A stretch of DNA of 64,000 nt from Scopulibacillus_A cellulosilyticus (lineage in GTDB: Bacteria; Bacillota; Bacilli; Bacillales; Sporolactobacillaceae), in NCBI RefSeq assembly GCF_042665295.1, contig NZ_JBHTCO010000041.1, positions 73,074-137,073 on the forward strand. Direction: 5' to 3'. The stretch's first letter is position 1. Every line of letters begins with the position of its first letter. Of the stretch, positions 33,766-43,109 are shown piece after piece. A program made the position numbers and the translations under genes. The notes beneath the pieces are model-generated. The model worked only from the letters and a program-made list of their open reading frames with translations. It ran no database searches and was not told the origin of the DNA.

Positions 33766-34614
33766 CTAAATGCCCTGATGAGCGAGCAGTTCCGCGATTT
33801 CACTTGCTTCTTCAGGCGGGATGTCAGCTAATGCGAAGGCATGACTGATAGTGACCCTTCCTTGCCATCCGGCTTCTTCCGTTAAAGAAGCTAATCGCTT
33901 AAAAGTAAAAATGCCAAGATGACCAGAATCATGGATATGAAGGTCAATATTTGCATTTGCCTCAACCGCAAGCTCCATGACTGTTTGCAATGATTTCTCA
34001 ATATCTCCATCAATTGAGGCGGGATCGACACCGCCGACGAATGACGCTCCCATTCGCAATGCTTCCCTGACAAGTGAAACGGAGTTGCTGCGTAATAAAC
34101 CATGCTGCGGAAAAGCCACAATCTCGACGGAAGCTTTTCCTTTATAGGCTTCCACTGCTTGCAAAGTGGCTTCGAGATTTTCAAGTCCGATCACAGGGTC
34201 GACATTGCAATGTGTACGAATATGAGTGGAACCTGAATGTATCAACAAATCCAGCAGCTTTTCCGCTCTTTCTTTTGCAACAGGAAGTAAGCGGGGAAGT
34301 AACTTCCGCTCTTCTTCGAGCCTTGATATGATGCCTTTTGTTGGTATCTTCGGTGCTTTCCAAGGACCTCCGTAATACGTTTTGTCCAAATGGATGTGCA
34401 TATCTCTAAAGGATGGAAGTAATAAATGACGTTTGACATCCCGTATAGGTAAATGATTTTGCAACGGTTTGCCTGCCGAAACAATTTCTTTTATTTTTCC
34501 ATCTTCGATACGTATGTGAAAAATATCTGTTTCTGTACCGCAAACGGTGCCATTTTTATAACGGTAACCGACTTCTAATCTAGCATTTGTTAACCAGTAC
34601 ACTTTATCAGTCAT
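33766..34614 (-). pseudogene. Truncated tandem paralogue of the cytosine deaminase-like gene
   Basis: The 282-residue frame aligns with the first 280 or so residues of its 406-residue neighbour (shared SFxExHxHLDKT, EIVAFPQHGLLRS, ASFVGGVDPA, SHAFALxDI). It stops right after AELLAHQGI, where the neighbour continues with TIITSVPIDRRFPP. The missing C-terminal 125 residues include the metal-binding aspartate motif GCDN. The enzyme is therefore probably inactive. The two copies are diverged, so the duplication is not recent. Confidence 0.75.
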
Positions 34615-34697
34615 CTATCTTTAGCCATCCTTCCCATTATGATACTTAACATTCAAATTAAAGAATGCAAAACACATGATAGCTTCTTATTTATTAT

Positions 34698-34817
34698 TTA
34701 ATTCGCTCTGCCCTTTTTAATGTTGCTTACCTCTTTGGAATCCTTTAAAGATTGCTGTGATGCCTGACAAGCAGTAAGAAAAATAGTGGATACAATCATT
34801 AACAATAAGCGGTACAT
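34698..34817 (-). CDS. Small putative lipoprotein (39 aa)
   Basis: An ORF of 39 codons starts at ATG 34817 and encodes a signal with lipobox (MYRLLLMIVSTIFLTACQAS) followed by a short charged tail. The cysteine is residue 17. The ribosome site is weak (AAGGTTGGGG). It may be an entericidin-like or orphan small lipoprotein, divergent from the LysR gene. Too short for confident assignment. Confidence 0.5.
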   Translation of the reverse strand: MYRLLLMIVSTIFLTACQASQQSLKDSKEVSNIKKGRAN

Positions 34818-34929
34818 GATCAAACCCCAACCTTTACAATTATGCTATCATGGAAATAGTTATATGAAAAATATAAAAAAATAACTTTTACTTAAGTTTT
34901 TCATATATTAAAAGAAAGGGTTTTTGACG

Positions 34930-35820
34930 ATGGACATTAGACAGCTGCGATATTTTATAGCGATTGTCGAAGAAGGAAAAATTTCGGCCGCCGCAGAAAG
35001 GCTCCATATCTCTCAACCGCCGTTAAGTCAACATTTAAAAGCCATGGAGGATGAGCTCGGTTCCAAATTAGCAGTGAGAAAAGGAAAGTCTATAGAATTC
35101 ACAGAAGCCGGGAAAGCCTTATATAAATATGCCTTGCGAATGAATGAGTTAATGGAAGAGGCTAAAAAGGAAGTTAAAGAAGTAGGAAATGGGGTAAACG
35201 GAACGCTGTCCATAGGGACAAATACACATTCCGTTATCGAACTGCCGGAAATTCTTCATCAATTTCAAAAACAATATCCTAAAGTCACATACAAAATTCA
35301 GCAAAATGAATCCCTTCACCTATGCCAATTAGTAAGAGAGCGCTTAGTAGAGCTGGCGATTATCCGATTGCCGCTCAATCTGGATGAATTTTCAATTATT
35401 CATCTTCATACAGAACCATTTTATTTTATTACATCAAAAAATAAGAAGCCGTTGGATCATCAGATTTCACTTAACGAAATCCAAAACTGCCCGCTCATTA
35501 TACCGAGTACGGAAGGATTAGGGGTACATTATTTAATTTTAGAGGCATTTTCACGATTTCAATTACGGCCGAACATTATCAGTGAGTGCTCTGACATTTC
35601 GCTTTTAATGGAGTTAGTCTCAACTGATTTTGGTACGTCAATTGTTCCGGAAACGTCGCTAAAATGTTTTAAAGGCTATCCTATACAGGCATACAAAATT
35701 CCAAGTGATGTTATGTCCGCCTCTATTGGATTAATATGGCTGAAAAATTATTACTTATCTAAAACAGCTCAAAACTTTATTGATTTAATAAAAAATCATC
35801 ATTTTAATAATAGTAATTAA
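34930..35820 (+). CDS. LysR-family transcriptional regulator
   Basis: The 296-residue regulator has an N-terminal winged HTH (MDIRQLRYFIAIVEEGKISAAAERLHISQPPLSQHLKAMEDELG) and a LysR substrate-binding domain. The ATG at 34930 is supported by AAAGGG upstream. It is divergent from the truncated amidohydrolase and deaminase-like genes and may control them. CcpA or ligand details are not visible. Confidence 0.92.
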   Translation: MDIRQLRYFIAIVEEGKISAAAERLHISQPPLSQHLKAMEDELGSKLAVRKGKSIEFTEAGKALYKYALRMNELMEEAKKEVKEVGNGVNGTLSIGTNTHSVIELPEILHQFQKQYPKVTYKIQQNESLHLCQLVRERLVELAIIRLPLNLDEFSIIHLHTEPFYFITSKNKKPLDHQISLNEIQNCPLIIPSTEGLGVHYLILEAFSRFQLRPNIISECSDISLLMELVSTDFGTSIVPETSLKCFKGYPIQAYKIPSDVMSASIGLIWLKNYYLSKTAQNFIDLIKNHHFNNSN

Positions 35821-35896
35821 CCCTTGTTTAAAAGAAATATTAAGGTTTATACTTTTAAAATCACCCTATTAAGCAACACTATAACCATTTGAGTAA

Positions 35897-35939
35897 AGTA
35901 GCCGATTTTCCCTTTGTAAGAAAAATCGGCTACTTTTTA
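35897..35939 (+). terminator. Terminator of the LysR gene
   Basis: AGTAGCCGATTTT pairs with AAAATCGGCTACT, followed by TTTT. Confidence 0.87.
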
Positions 35940-35963
35940 TAAACTCTTAAACCATCAGTCTTT

Positions 35964-36914
35964 TTAATAGCCGCGATTACGATCTACTAACCCTTGTAAC
36001 GGCTGTTCATTTAAGAATCGCTTTAAATTTTCTGCAAAGAAACGGCTCACGCCATCCCTTGTGCTCGGTCCAGACAAATGTGAAGTAACATATACATTTG
36101 GCATTCGCCATAAAGGATGGTCTTTTGGCAGCGGTTCCGTCTCAAAAACATCAAGAACCGCCCCTTGAAGATGTCCCGAACGCATAACAGCGAGTAAATC
36201 TCCTTCATCGATTAAAGCACCGCGCCCAACATTTATGATCGCAGCTTCCGGTTTCATTGCTAACAGAACATCTCTGTTAATAACATGATGAGTCGCCTCT
36301 GTTAAAGGAAGGGTTAACACTAAATAATCAAGTTCTTTAACAAATTCCTTCCATTTGTCCGAAGTAAAATGACGATCAACGAGTTGCGCTTGTTTTCCGC
36401 TAAAACTTAATCCATGCACATTCATGTCAAAAGCACGGGCTTTACGGACAATTTCAGCGCCGATTGATCCGAGCCCTGCTACCCCCATCGTTTTTCCTGC
36501 CAAAGTTTCTGATATAAAAGGGTCCCAACGGTTTTCTAATTGCGCCTTGCTCATACGGGGAACGTCTTTTACTATGTACAAAAGATAGGTAAAAACATAC
36601 TCAGATATATAACCGCCAAACTGATCGACGATTCTCGTTAGGATAATGTTCTCAGGTATGTTGGTATCACTAACCAAGTCATCGACGCCTGCCCCCATTG
36701 ATTGAAACCATCGGACAGATGAAGCGATTGGCTCATTAAGACATTGGGTCGGAAATTTCCATCCTAAAATAACTTCTGTACCCGGTAAATACTTTTTAGC
36801 TTCCTCCAAGGTTGAGGCTGCCTTGACCGATGAAAACCCATAACCGCGGATACATTCAGCATAAGCTTCCGCTTGATCAGCGCTATATACAAGAATGTTA
36901 GGCTTTGGTGTCAT
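35964..36914 (-). CDS. D-2-hydroxyacid dehydrogenase (NAD(P)-dependent)
   Basis: The 316-residue protein has the NAD-binding GLGSIGAEIVRKA, the catalytic arginine in INVGRGALID, glutamate in VFETEPLPKDHPLW and histidine in VTSHLSGPS. These are the R-E-H triad of D-2-hydroxyacid dehydrogenases (GhrA-like). GGAGG precedes the ATG. It reduces a 2-oxo acid such as glyoxylate, hydroxypyruvate or pyruvate. The 46-nt gap to the upstream aminopeptidase gene suggests cotranscription. Confidence 0.9.
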   Translation of the reverse strand: MTPKPNILVYSADQAEAYAECIRGYGFSSVKAASTLEEAKKYLPGTEVILGWKFPTQCLNEPIASSVRWFQSMGAGVDDLVSDTNIPENIILTRIVDQFGGYISEYVFTYLLYIVKDVPRMSKAQLENRWDPFISETLAGKTMGVAGLGSIGAEIVRKARAFDMNVHGLSFSGKQAQLVDRHFTSDKWKEFVKELDYLVLTLPLTEATHHVINRDVLLAMKPEAAIINVGRGALIDEGDLLAVMRSGHLQGAVLDVFETEPLPKDHPLWRMPNVYVTSHLSGPSTRDGVSRFFAENLKRFLNEQPLQGLVDRNRGY

Positions 36915-36960
36915 AACCGAATCTCCTCCTTTTGCTTTAAATTACAAAATGGCTGTCTTT

Positions 36961-38193
36961 TTAAATAGCCCAAAGCCCTTTTCTTAAAATTGGTTCGATT
37001 TCCCCGTTTTCCGTTTCACCGTCTATATCTAGCTCACTTGAACCGATCATAAAATCAACGTGCACCAGACTATTGTTCACCCCATGCTGTTCGAGTTCTT
37101 CCTGTGTCATTTTTGTTCCGCCTTCCAAACACGTTGGATAAGCTTTACCAATGGCTAAATGACATGAAGCATTTTCATCAAATAATGTATTAAAGAAAAT
37201 CAAGCCGGATTGTGAAATGGGTGAGTTGTTAGGAACTAAAGCAACTTCCCCCAAATAATGAGAGCCCTCATCCGTTTCGATTAATCCTTTTAATGTTTCG
37301 TAACCGCTTTCTGCAGAAAAATCGACAATTTTGCCATTCTCAAATGTCAATGAAAGTCCCTCAATTAAAGTTCCGCTGTAATTAAGCGGCATAGTACTTG
37401 TCACTTTTCCATTCACACCCGTTTTTAACGGTAACGTATACACTTCTTCAGTCGGGATATTCTTGATAAAAACTGTACCGTCCGGATGACTTGAAGCAGC
37501 GCTTGCCCATAAATGTTTTTTGTTAAATTCAATCGTTAAATCGGTGCCCGGCGCTTTATAATGAAGTTTTTTATATTTCTTTCCATTAAGATAATTTGCC
37601 TTCTCACTTAATTGCTGCTTATGTTCTTCCCATGCCTGAACGGGATCTTCACGGTCGGCTCTTGTCAAATGAAAAATGGTTTCCCAAAGTTTACTGACAG
37701 CCTCCTCTTCATTCAAATCAGGAAAAACTTTTTGAGCCCAGCCGCTGGAAGGAACCACAACGATTGACCAGCTGACTTTATCCGACATTCGATAATGACG
37801 ATAAGGCGCCAAAGCTTCAGCGGTTATTTTATTATCTGCAGCAATTTTTCCCGGATCAATTGCTGTTAACAAATCAGGATTCGGAATACGGATGTCGAGA
37901 AATGCCGCTCCTTTTTCCGCTAATCCCTCAAGACCCTTGGCTATCCATTCCGGGTACTCTCGAAAAGACGATTCAGGCGCATACTTGAAACGCGTTAATG
38001 TCAGTTCATCATCATTCCAATTGAAATGAACATATTTCGCTCCCGCCTGATAAGCCTTTTGAGTCACAAGACGGACAAAATCAGCTGCTTCAATGGGTGC
38101 CGTAATGACAAGTTCTTGTCCTTCTTGAATATTGACGCCATTCTTAACAGCAAGTTCTGCATATTTTTCAAGTTTTTGCTCAAATGTTGACAA
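36961..38193 (-). CDS. M29-family aminopeptidase (AmpS/PepS type)
   Basis: The 410-residue metallopeptidase has the M29 layout: EQKLEKYAELAVKNGVNIQEGQ at the N-terminus, TLPLKTGVNGKVTSTMPLNY, LGEVALVPNNSPIS, FDENASCHLAIG and NSLVHVDFMIGS with the metal-binding E, E, H and D residues. The TTG at 38193 is chosen because GGAGGAG lies about eight nt upstream; this gives the usual family length and avoids an unrelated N-terminal extension. Confidence 0.9.
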   Translation of the reverse strand: MSTFEQKLEKYAELAVKNGVNIQEGQELVITAPIEAADFVRLVTQKAYQAGAKYVHFNWNDDELTLTRFKYAPESSFREYPEWIAKGLEGLAEKGAAFLDIRIPNPDLLTAIDPGKIAADNKITAEALAPYRHYRMSDKVSWSIVVVPSSGWAQKVFPDLNEEEAVSKLWETIFHLTRADREDPVQAWEEHKQQLSEKANYLNGKKYKKLHYKAPGTDLTIEFNKKHLWASAASSHPDGTVFIKNIPTEEVYTLPLKTGVNGKVTSTMPLNYSGTLIEGLSLTFENGKIVDFSAESGYETLKGLIETDEGSHYLGEVALVPNNSPISQSGLIFFNTLFDENASCHLAIGKAYPTCLEGGTKMTQEELEQHGVNNSLVHVDFMIGSSELDIDGETENGEIEPILRKGLWAI

Positions 38194-38327
38194 AGTGAAT
38201 CTCCTCCATTTCTTCTTCCATTGTATCATTCGAAAATATTATTCGGGAAGCTGATCGGAAACTGTAAAGATTGATTCCAAACAGCGTTAAACTTAATAAT
38301 GACTTTCTCCCATTAATTTAATTGTGT

Positions 38328-38706
38328 GAGTTCGCTCATAAAAAGGAATTTTTGCTCCTAATTTGCTTAGTCCGCTCATAAATGGCGAATTTTCGCTCCT
38401 AAATTACTTAAGTCGCTCATAAAAACAAATTTCCGCTCTTAAATTGCTTAAGTCGCTCATAAAAGCGAATTTCCGCTCTTAAATTGCTTAAATCGCTCAT
38501 AAAAACGAATTTCCGCTCTTAACTTGCTTAAGCCGCTCATAAAAACGAATTCTCGCTCCTAAATTGCTGAGTTCGCTCATAAAAACAGATTTCCGCTCCT
38601 AAATTGCTTAATTTCGCTCTTAAATGACGAATTTCCGCTCCTAAATTACTTAAGTCGCTCATAAAAACAAATTTCCACTCTTAAATTGCTTAAGTCGCTC
38701 ATAAAC
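38328..38706. repeat. Tandem array of about ten 40-bp CGCTC repeats
   Basis: About ten imperfect units of roughly 40 bp are arranged head to tail. Each unit holds two half-units of about 20 bp that start with CGCTC: CGCTCATAAAAACGAATTTC then CGCTCTTAAATTGCTTAAGT. Around twenty CGCTC motifs recur at a nearly helical spacing. No ORF spans the array. It lies upstream of the aminopeptidase gene start and downstream of a small ORF. Confidence 0.9.
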
Positions 38707-38747
38707 TATCTCTTGCTACCCTTAACTCGTTCCTAAATCAATTTAAT

Positions 38748-38775
38748 GAAAAAGCCGCCGAATTAATTCGGCAGC
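38748..38775 (-). terminator. Terminator of the 48-codon ORF
   Basis: On the minus strand GCTGCCGAA pairs with TTCGGCGGC (one G-U), followed by TTTTT. Confidence 0.8.
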
Positions 38776-38824
38776 TATGTTCGATAGTACTCTTAATTTT
38801 TTACTTCCTTATTAAATAATTATA

Positions 38825-38971
38825 CTACTCACTTGATTGCGTTGAGTTGAAAAACATATTAGCGTTCTCTTTATCTTTAACTTCTTGCTCCTTTTCTTTT
38901 GCTTCAGCTTCTGTTAGATTCATTTTCCCGTCTGATTCATAACTTTGCTTTAATGAATTTTTCTTATCCAA
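38825..38971 (-). CDS. Small acidic/charged hypothetical protein (48 aa)
   Basis: The TTG at 38971 follows AAGGAGGGA six nt upstream, and the frame encodes MDKKNSLKQSYESDGKMNLT followed by EAEAKEKEQEVKDKENANMFFNSTQSSE. It is highly charged, with a predicted helix of E and K and no membrane segment. It has its own terminator. Spore or stress small proteins have such composition, but the family is not recognised. Confidence 0.65.
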   Translation of the reverse strand: MDKKNSLKQSYESDGKMNLTEAEAKEKEQEVKDKENANMFFNSTQSSE

Positions 38972-39195
38972 ATGAATCCCTCCTTGTCAGTAAGGTTTCA
39001 CAACTTTGGTTATTTTATTCCAAACCTTGCCCTTTCGTTACTGAAACATCACGAAAACGCCTTATCTAATCTAGATTTATCGGTAACTTGCAGAAGAAAA
39101 AATTGGCCTTAAATTGATCAAATGCCTTCCCTTCACAAAAGATTTTTTTCAATTCCTGTTGTAAAATAGAGGGATAGTTGGGAGGAAGATCAATC

Positions 39196-40047
39196 GTGAA
39201 ACTCATTGCCATTGACTTAGACGGAACGTTGTTATCGAAAAAGGGAACGATCAGCACAGAAAATATAAATGCTATACATGAAGCGCAGAAACAAGGACAT
39301 ATCGTTGTAATCTGTTCTGGACGTTCTTTACATGATACAAAAAATATCCTTAAGAGGGCTGATATTAATTGCCCGATCATTACAGGTAACGGTGCAGTCA
39401 GCTATCATGGGAAAGAACTTTTACAAGAACTGATCCTTCCCGAACAGGTGATAAAAGAGCTTCTGCCGTTGCTTGAAAAATGGGGTTTATATTTTGAACT
39501 TTATACCAACCAAGGCATTCACCTTTTGAAAAAAGGAAAAGGGCAATTGGAAGAAGAAATTCGCCGTTTAAAAGAAAAAGATGCACATTTTCCAGTGGAA
39601 TGGGCAACCCAAGAAAAGGATATACAATTTCAACAATATGGTTTGCATTATATCAATGACTATAAGGATATAAATCTTGCCGATTTAGGCGTCTATAAAA
39701 TTTTTATCTTGTCTTTCGATCAAGAAATGCTGCGGCAACTGGAAAGACTCTTAAATAAACGTCAGGATCTGTCCATAACGTCATCAGGATGGTATAAACT
39801 TGAAATTGCTCATACCAAAGTCAGTAAGGGAAATGCATTAGCAATGATGGCAAATCACTTAACCATTCCAATCAAAGATACCGTGGCTATCGGGGATAAC
39901 TTAAATGACCTTTCCATGTTCCATGTTTCCGGAATGGGCATAGCGATGGGTAACGCCTTAGAAGAAGTTAAAGCAGAAAGCACCTATACAACGAAAAATT
40001 ATGATGAAGATGGCGTCGCCTATGCCTTAAGACATTATGTATTGTAG
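39196..40047 (+). CDS. Cof-type HAD-IIB phosphatase
   Basis: The 283-residue protein has HAD motif I DLDGTLLSKKG at the N-terminus, motif II VICSGRS, the lysine in HTKVSKGNA and motif III GDNLNDLSMF. These define a Cof/YbiV-type sugar or nucleotide phosphatase with a C2B cap. The GTG at 39196 with GGGAGG eight nt upstream is preferred over a TTG 18 nt earlier that overlaps the ribosome site. Physiological substrate unknown; the next genes encode a ketose pathway. Confidence 0.9.
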   Translation: MKLIAIDLDGTLLSKKGTISTENINAIHEAQKQGHIVVICSGRSLHDTKNILKRADINCPIITGNGAVSYHGKELLQELILPEQVIKELLPLLEKWGLYFELYTNQGIHLLKKGKGQLEEEIRRLKEKDAHFPVEWATQEKDIQFQQYGLHYINDYKDINLADLGVYKIFILSFDQEMLRQLERLLNKRQDLSITSSGWYKLEIAHTKVSKGNALAMMANHLTIPIKDTVAIGDNLNDLSMFHVSGMGIAMGNALEEVKAESTYTTKNYDEDGVAYALRHYVL

Positions 40048-40199
40048 ATTGAGGTTAGGGTGTGACAGGTTGATCGGCGATGTTGATCCCATTATAGAGG
40101 GTAGAATCGGTTTTTAGATCAACTCATACTTATTCTAATAGAGATAGGCGCGGTTGCCATCCTTTTTATTTTTGGTGCAACTGCGCCTTATATTTTAGT

Positions 40200-41171
40200 T
40201 TATTTCAGCTTTTCGAAACACGGGACTGCTGTCTTTTGAATGACTTCATTTAATGTTTCAATATTTGCTTTCCCTTGAGTTTGTAACCACTCTCTCGCCG
40301 CGTCCACACCTGATTCTTTAAAGACTTGAACCCCGTCTTTCCAGGTTGCCCGTCCGCAAAGAACACCATTAAACTGTGAGCCCGATTCATGGGCGAAGAG
40401 CAAGGTGTCTTGGAACAATTTCGCGCTGACACCCGCACTTAAGAAAATAAATGGCAAATCGGTGGCATCGCTTTGCGCTTTAAAATGCTGCTCAGCTTCT
40501 TCCTTCGTATAAACAACTTCAGTCCCAAATCCTTCAACATAATCCATGTTGACAGGAACTTCCACCTTTAATACATCGACATGGTACTTTGACTTGGAAA
40601 ACTCTGCCATCATATCATTGACTTTGTGGGGTTTCATTTTGGCGTATTCTTTGCTTTTCACATCATCAATTTTACTATCGTAAGTGACAACTTCTAAGAA
40701 GAAAGGAATGTCTTCCGCCAGACATTCCGAACCGATGCGTTCCACAAAAGCATGCTTTTGGTCATTTATTGCGTCCGGTTCATCAATATCATAATATAGC
40801 AGGAACTTCACCGCATCCGCGCCTTGTTCTTTTAATCTATGGGCTGACCAAACCGGCAAAAGATCCGGAAGCCTGCCAGGCTGCGTCGTATCATATCCGG
40901 TTTTTTCATAGGCAATCAGCAGACCCGAGCCCGATGCACGTTTTTTTGCTGCGGGCAATCCGTACTCAGGATCCAATAAAATGGAAGAAGCATGCAGTGT
41001 TAAGGTTTCAGAAACGAGAATTTTAAAAGATTCCATCGCTTCTTGTGATGCTTGTTCCCCCATCATTTTTTTCAAAGCCCCGCGTTGATCAATAGCAAGG
41101 GCGCTAATGACGCCTTGATCATTCATTAATCGCTCTAAGCCTTGGCGTTTTTGCTCACTAATAATCCTCAT
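40200..41171 (-). CDS. lacD: Tagatose 1,6-diphosphate aldolase
   Basis: The 323-residue class I aldolase belongs to the LacD family: ALAIDQRGALKKMM, EYGLPAAKKRASGSGLLIAYEKTGYD, a DAVKFLLYYD lysine segment, LKVEVPVNM with a lysine, and FLSAGVSAKLFQ. It cleaves tagatose 1,6-bisphosphate to glyceraldehyde 3-phosphate and DHAP. It lies 15 nt after the PTS gene, as third gene of a kinase-PTS-aldolase operon, so it degrades the sugar that enters through that PTS. Confidence 0.93.
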   Translation of the reverse strand: MRIISEQKRQGLERLMNDQGVISALAIDQRGALKKMMGEQASQEAMESFKILVSETLTLHASSILLDPEYGLPAAKKRASGSGLLIAYEKTGYDTTQPGRLPDLLPVWSAHRLKEQGADAVKFLLYYDIDEPDAINDQKHAFVERIGSECLAEDIPFFLEVVTYDSKIDDVKSKEYAKMKPHKVNDMMAEFSKSKYHVDVLKVEVPVNMDYVEGFGTEVVYTKEEAEQHFKAQSDATDLPFIFLSAGVSAKLFQDTLLFAHESGSQFNGVLCGRATWKDGVQVFKESGVDAAREWLQTQGKANIETLNEVIQKTAVPCFEKLK

Positions 41172-41186
41172 TTATCTCGTCTCCTT

Positions 41187-43109
41187 TTATCCTGCATTTT
41201 TAAGAAAAAGTTGATAGATTTCCTCGGCATTTTCAGCTTGATAGAGTTGATCGATAAAATCTTGGTGAACCAATCGTTTCGATACCTCGGATAAATATTT
41301 CAGGTGGTCATTGGCCTTTCCTTTAGGGATAAACATGGCAATGACAATTTTTGTCGGTTCGCCGTCAAGCGCCTTCCAGTCGACGCCTTGGGTGAGCTTC
41401 AATATAGCAATGCTTGATTTTTTTATACTTTCAAGTTCCGTATGAGGAATAGCGATCCCTTTCTCCATACCTGTTGTGCTTAACTTTTCCCTTGCGATAA
41501 ATCCTTTAATGACCTCATTCTCATCACTGCAGATCCAATTTTGTTTAGCCATTTTCGCGAGTTTTTGAAAAACTTCTTTTTGAGTAGATGCCTGGACCTT
41601 ACAGTCAATATTTCTTATATCAAAAACTTGCGCTAAATTTTTTGAATCATTGTCTTCTTGATTTTCCTGTTCAGATAAACTTTTCTGTTCACTGTCTGCC
41701 TGTTTTTCTTGATCAGACTGCTTTTTAGCCGCGCTCCTTTTTTGGTCCACACTCATGAGGAACCCGCCGATAATGGAACCGATTAAAATCGCTAAAACCC
41801 ATAGAAGCGCGTGCTTAACAATCGGTAAGACAATAAATCCGCCATGCGGCGCCGGCACTTGGACTTTAAACATGTATGTTAAAATGGCAGCAATCGACGA
41901 TCCAAGCATCAGCATCGGTATCACTTTAAGCGGTTTTTTCGCCGCGAAGGGAATCGCCCCTTCAGTGATATGCGTTGAGCCTAGGAGGAAATTCACATAA
42001 CCGGCGCTTCTTTCGCTTGCCGAGTAAGCCTTTCTGCCAAATAACACGGCGAAACCCGTAGCCAGCGGCGGTGCGATACAGGCAGCAGATACACCGGCCA
42101 TGAAAAAGTAATTCCCTTGGGCCAATAACGCCGTTCCGGTGACATAGGCCGCTTTATTGACAGGACCGCCCATATCAAAAGCACACATACAGCCGACAAT
42201 TAAATCAAGGAGAATCGGATTGTAATCTTGGACACCCGTTAAAAAGTTCATCATTCCCTTATTAATCGATTCCATTGGAGCCGAAAGGAACCACATGGCA
42301 AAACCGGCAATAAAGATGCCTAAAACAGGATATAAGAAAATTGATTTTAATCCATTCAATTGTTTCGGTAAACGTTTGAGTAAAAATGCCAACCCCAGCA
42401 TGATATATCCCGCAAGGAAACCGCCGACAATCCCGCCCAAAAATCCGGTTCCATTTATATAAGCAATCATACCGACGATGAAACCGATGATTAAACCTGG
42501 CCGTTTCGCAATGGCTTCGGAAATATAAGCACACAAAACTGGAACCATCAAATTCATTGCAATGCCGCCAATGGTTTTGAGATAATAAGCAAATTGGTTA
42601 TATTCAGGACTTTTTGGATCAGCCGAATTGATACCAAACATAAAGGAAATCGCGACCATCACACCGCCAGCTACGACAAGAGGCAGCATATGAGAAACAC
42701 CATTCATTAGAGCAGCATAAATCGTATGCCAATAGGATGTTTTTTGCAGACTTTGGCTTGGTCTGTCTTTTTTTGCTTGTCCATCCTTATAGACAGACGC
42801 ATTCCCTGATAAAATGGCATCGATTAGTTTTTCCGGCTCTTTAATACCTTTACTAACCGGTACATTAATGAGCGGTTTTCCGATAAAGCGGTCAATATTT
42901 ACATCCTTATCAGCTGCGATGATGATTCCGTCAGCCGCATCGATTTCTTCATCAGTTAAGGCATTTTTAATGCCATCTTGTCCATGAGTCTCGACTTTAA
43001 TTGATATACCTCTTTTTTTGGCGGCTTCTTCTAATGCTTCTTGGGCCATATAGGTATGGGCAATGCCAGTCGGACATCCGGTTGCCGCGATGATTTTATA
43101 TGTTTTCAT
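41187..43109 (-). CDS. Fructose-type PTS enzyme IIBCA
   Basis: The 640-residue transporter has IIB first (C12 in AATGCPTGIAHT), a long IIC membrane domain (about residues 110-450, with MGGPVNKAAYVTG), a charged Q/E/K linker near 460-490, then IIA with the phosphorylated histidine H556 in AIPHTE. It imports and phosphorylates a ketohexose at the expense of PEP. Linked kinase and LacD-type aldolase suggest D-tagatose or fructose 1-phosphate entry. The start overlaps the kinase stop by four bases. Confidence 0.93.
   Translation of the reverse strand: MKTYKIIAATGCPTGIAHTYMAQEALEEAAKKRGISIKVETHGQDGIKNALTDEEIDAADGIIIAADKDVNIDRFIGKPLINVPVSKGIKEPEKLIDAILSGNASVYKDGQAKKDRPSQSLQKTSYWHTIYAALMNGVSHMLPLVVAGGVMVAISFMFGINSADPKSPEYNQFAYYLKTIGGIAMNLMVPVLCAYISEAIAKRPGLIIGFIVGMIAYINGTGFLGGIVGGFLAGYIMLGLAFLLKRLPKQLNGLKSIFLYPVLGIFIAGFAMWFLSAPMESINKGMMNFLTGVQDYNPILLDLIVGCMCAFDMGGPVNKAAYVTGTALLAQGNYFFMAGVSAACIAPPLATGFAVLFGRKAYSASERSAGYVNFLLGSTHITEGAIPFAAKKPLKVIPMLMLGSSIAAILTYMFKVQVPAPHGGFIVLPIVKHALLWVLAILIGSIIGGFLMSVDQKRSAAKKQSDQEKQADSEQKSLSEQENQEDNDSKNLAQVFDIRNIDCKVQASTQKEVFQKLAKMAKQNWICSDENEVIKGFIAREKLSTTGMEKGIAIPHTELESIKKSSIAILKLTQGVDWKALDGEPTKIVIAMFIPKGKANDHLKYLSEVSKRLVHQDFIDQLYQAENAEEIYQLFLKNAG

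Noticed and set aside
38328..38706. CRISPR array
   Set aside because: The units are direct repeats about 40 bp long, but the stretches between CGCTC motifs are also similar. There are no unique spacers and no cas genes nearby.
40108..40236. Short hydrophobic frame (RFLDQLILILIEIGAVAILF...) on the plus strand
   Set aside because: It overlaps the lacD 3' end and a terminator-like stem, has no ribosome site, and could arise by chance. A gene relic remains possible.
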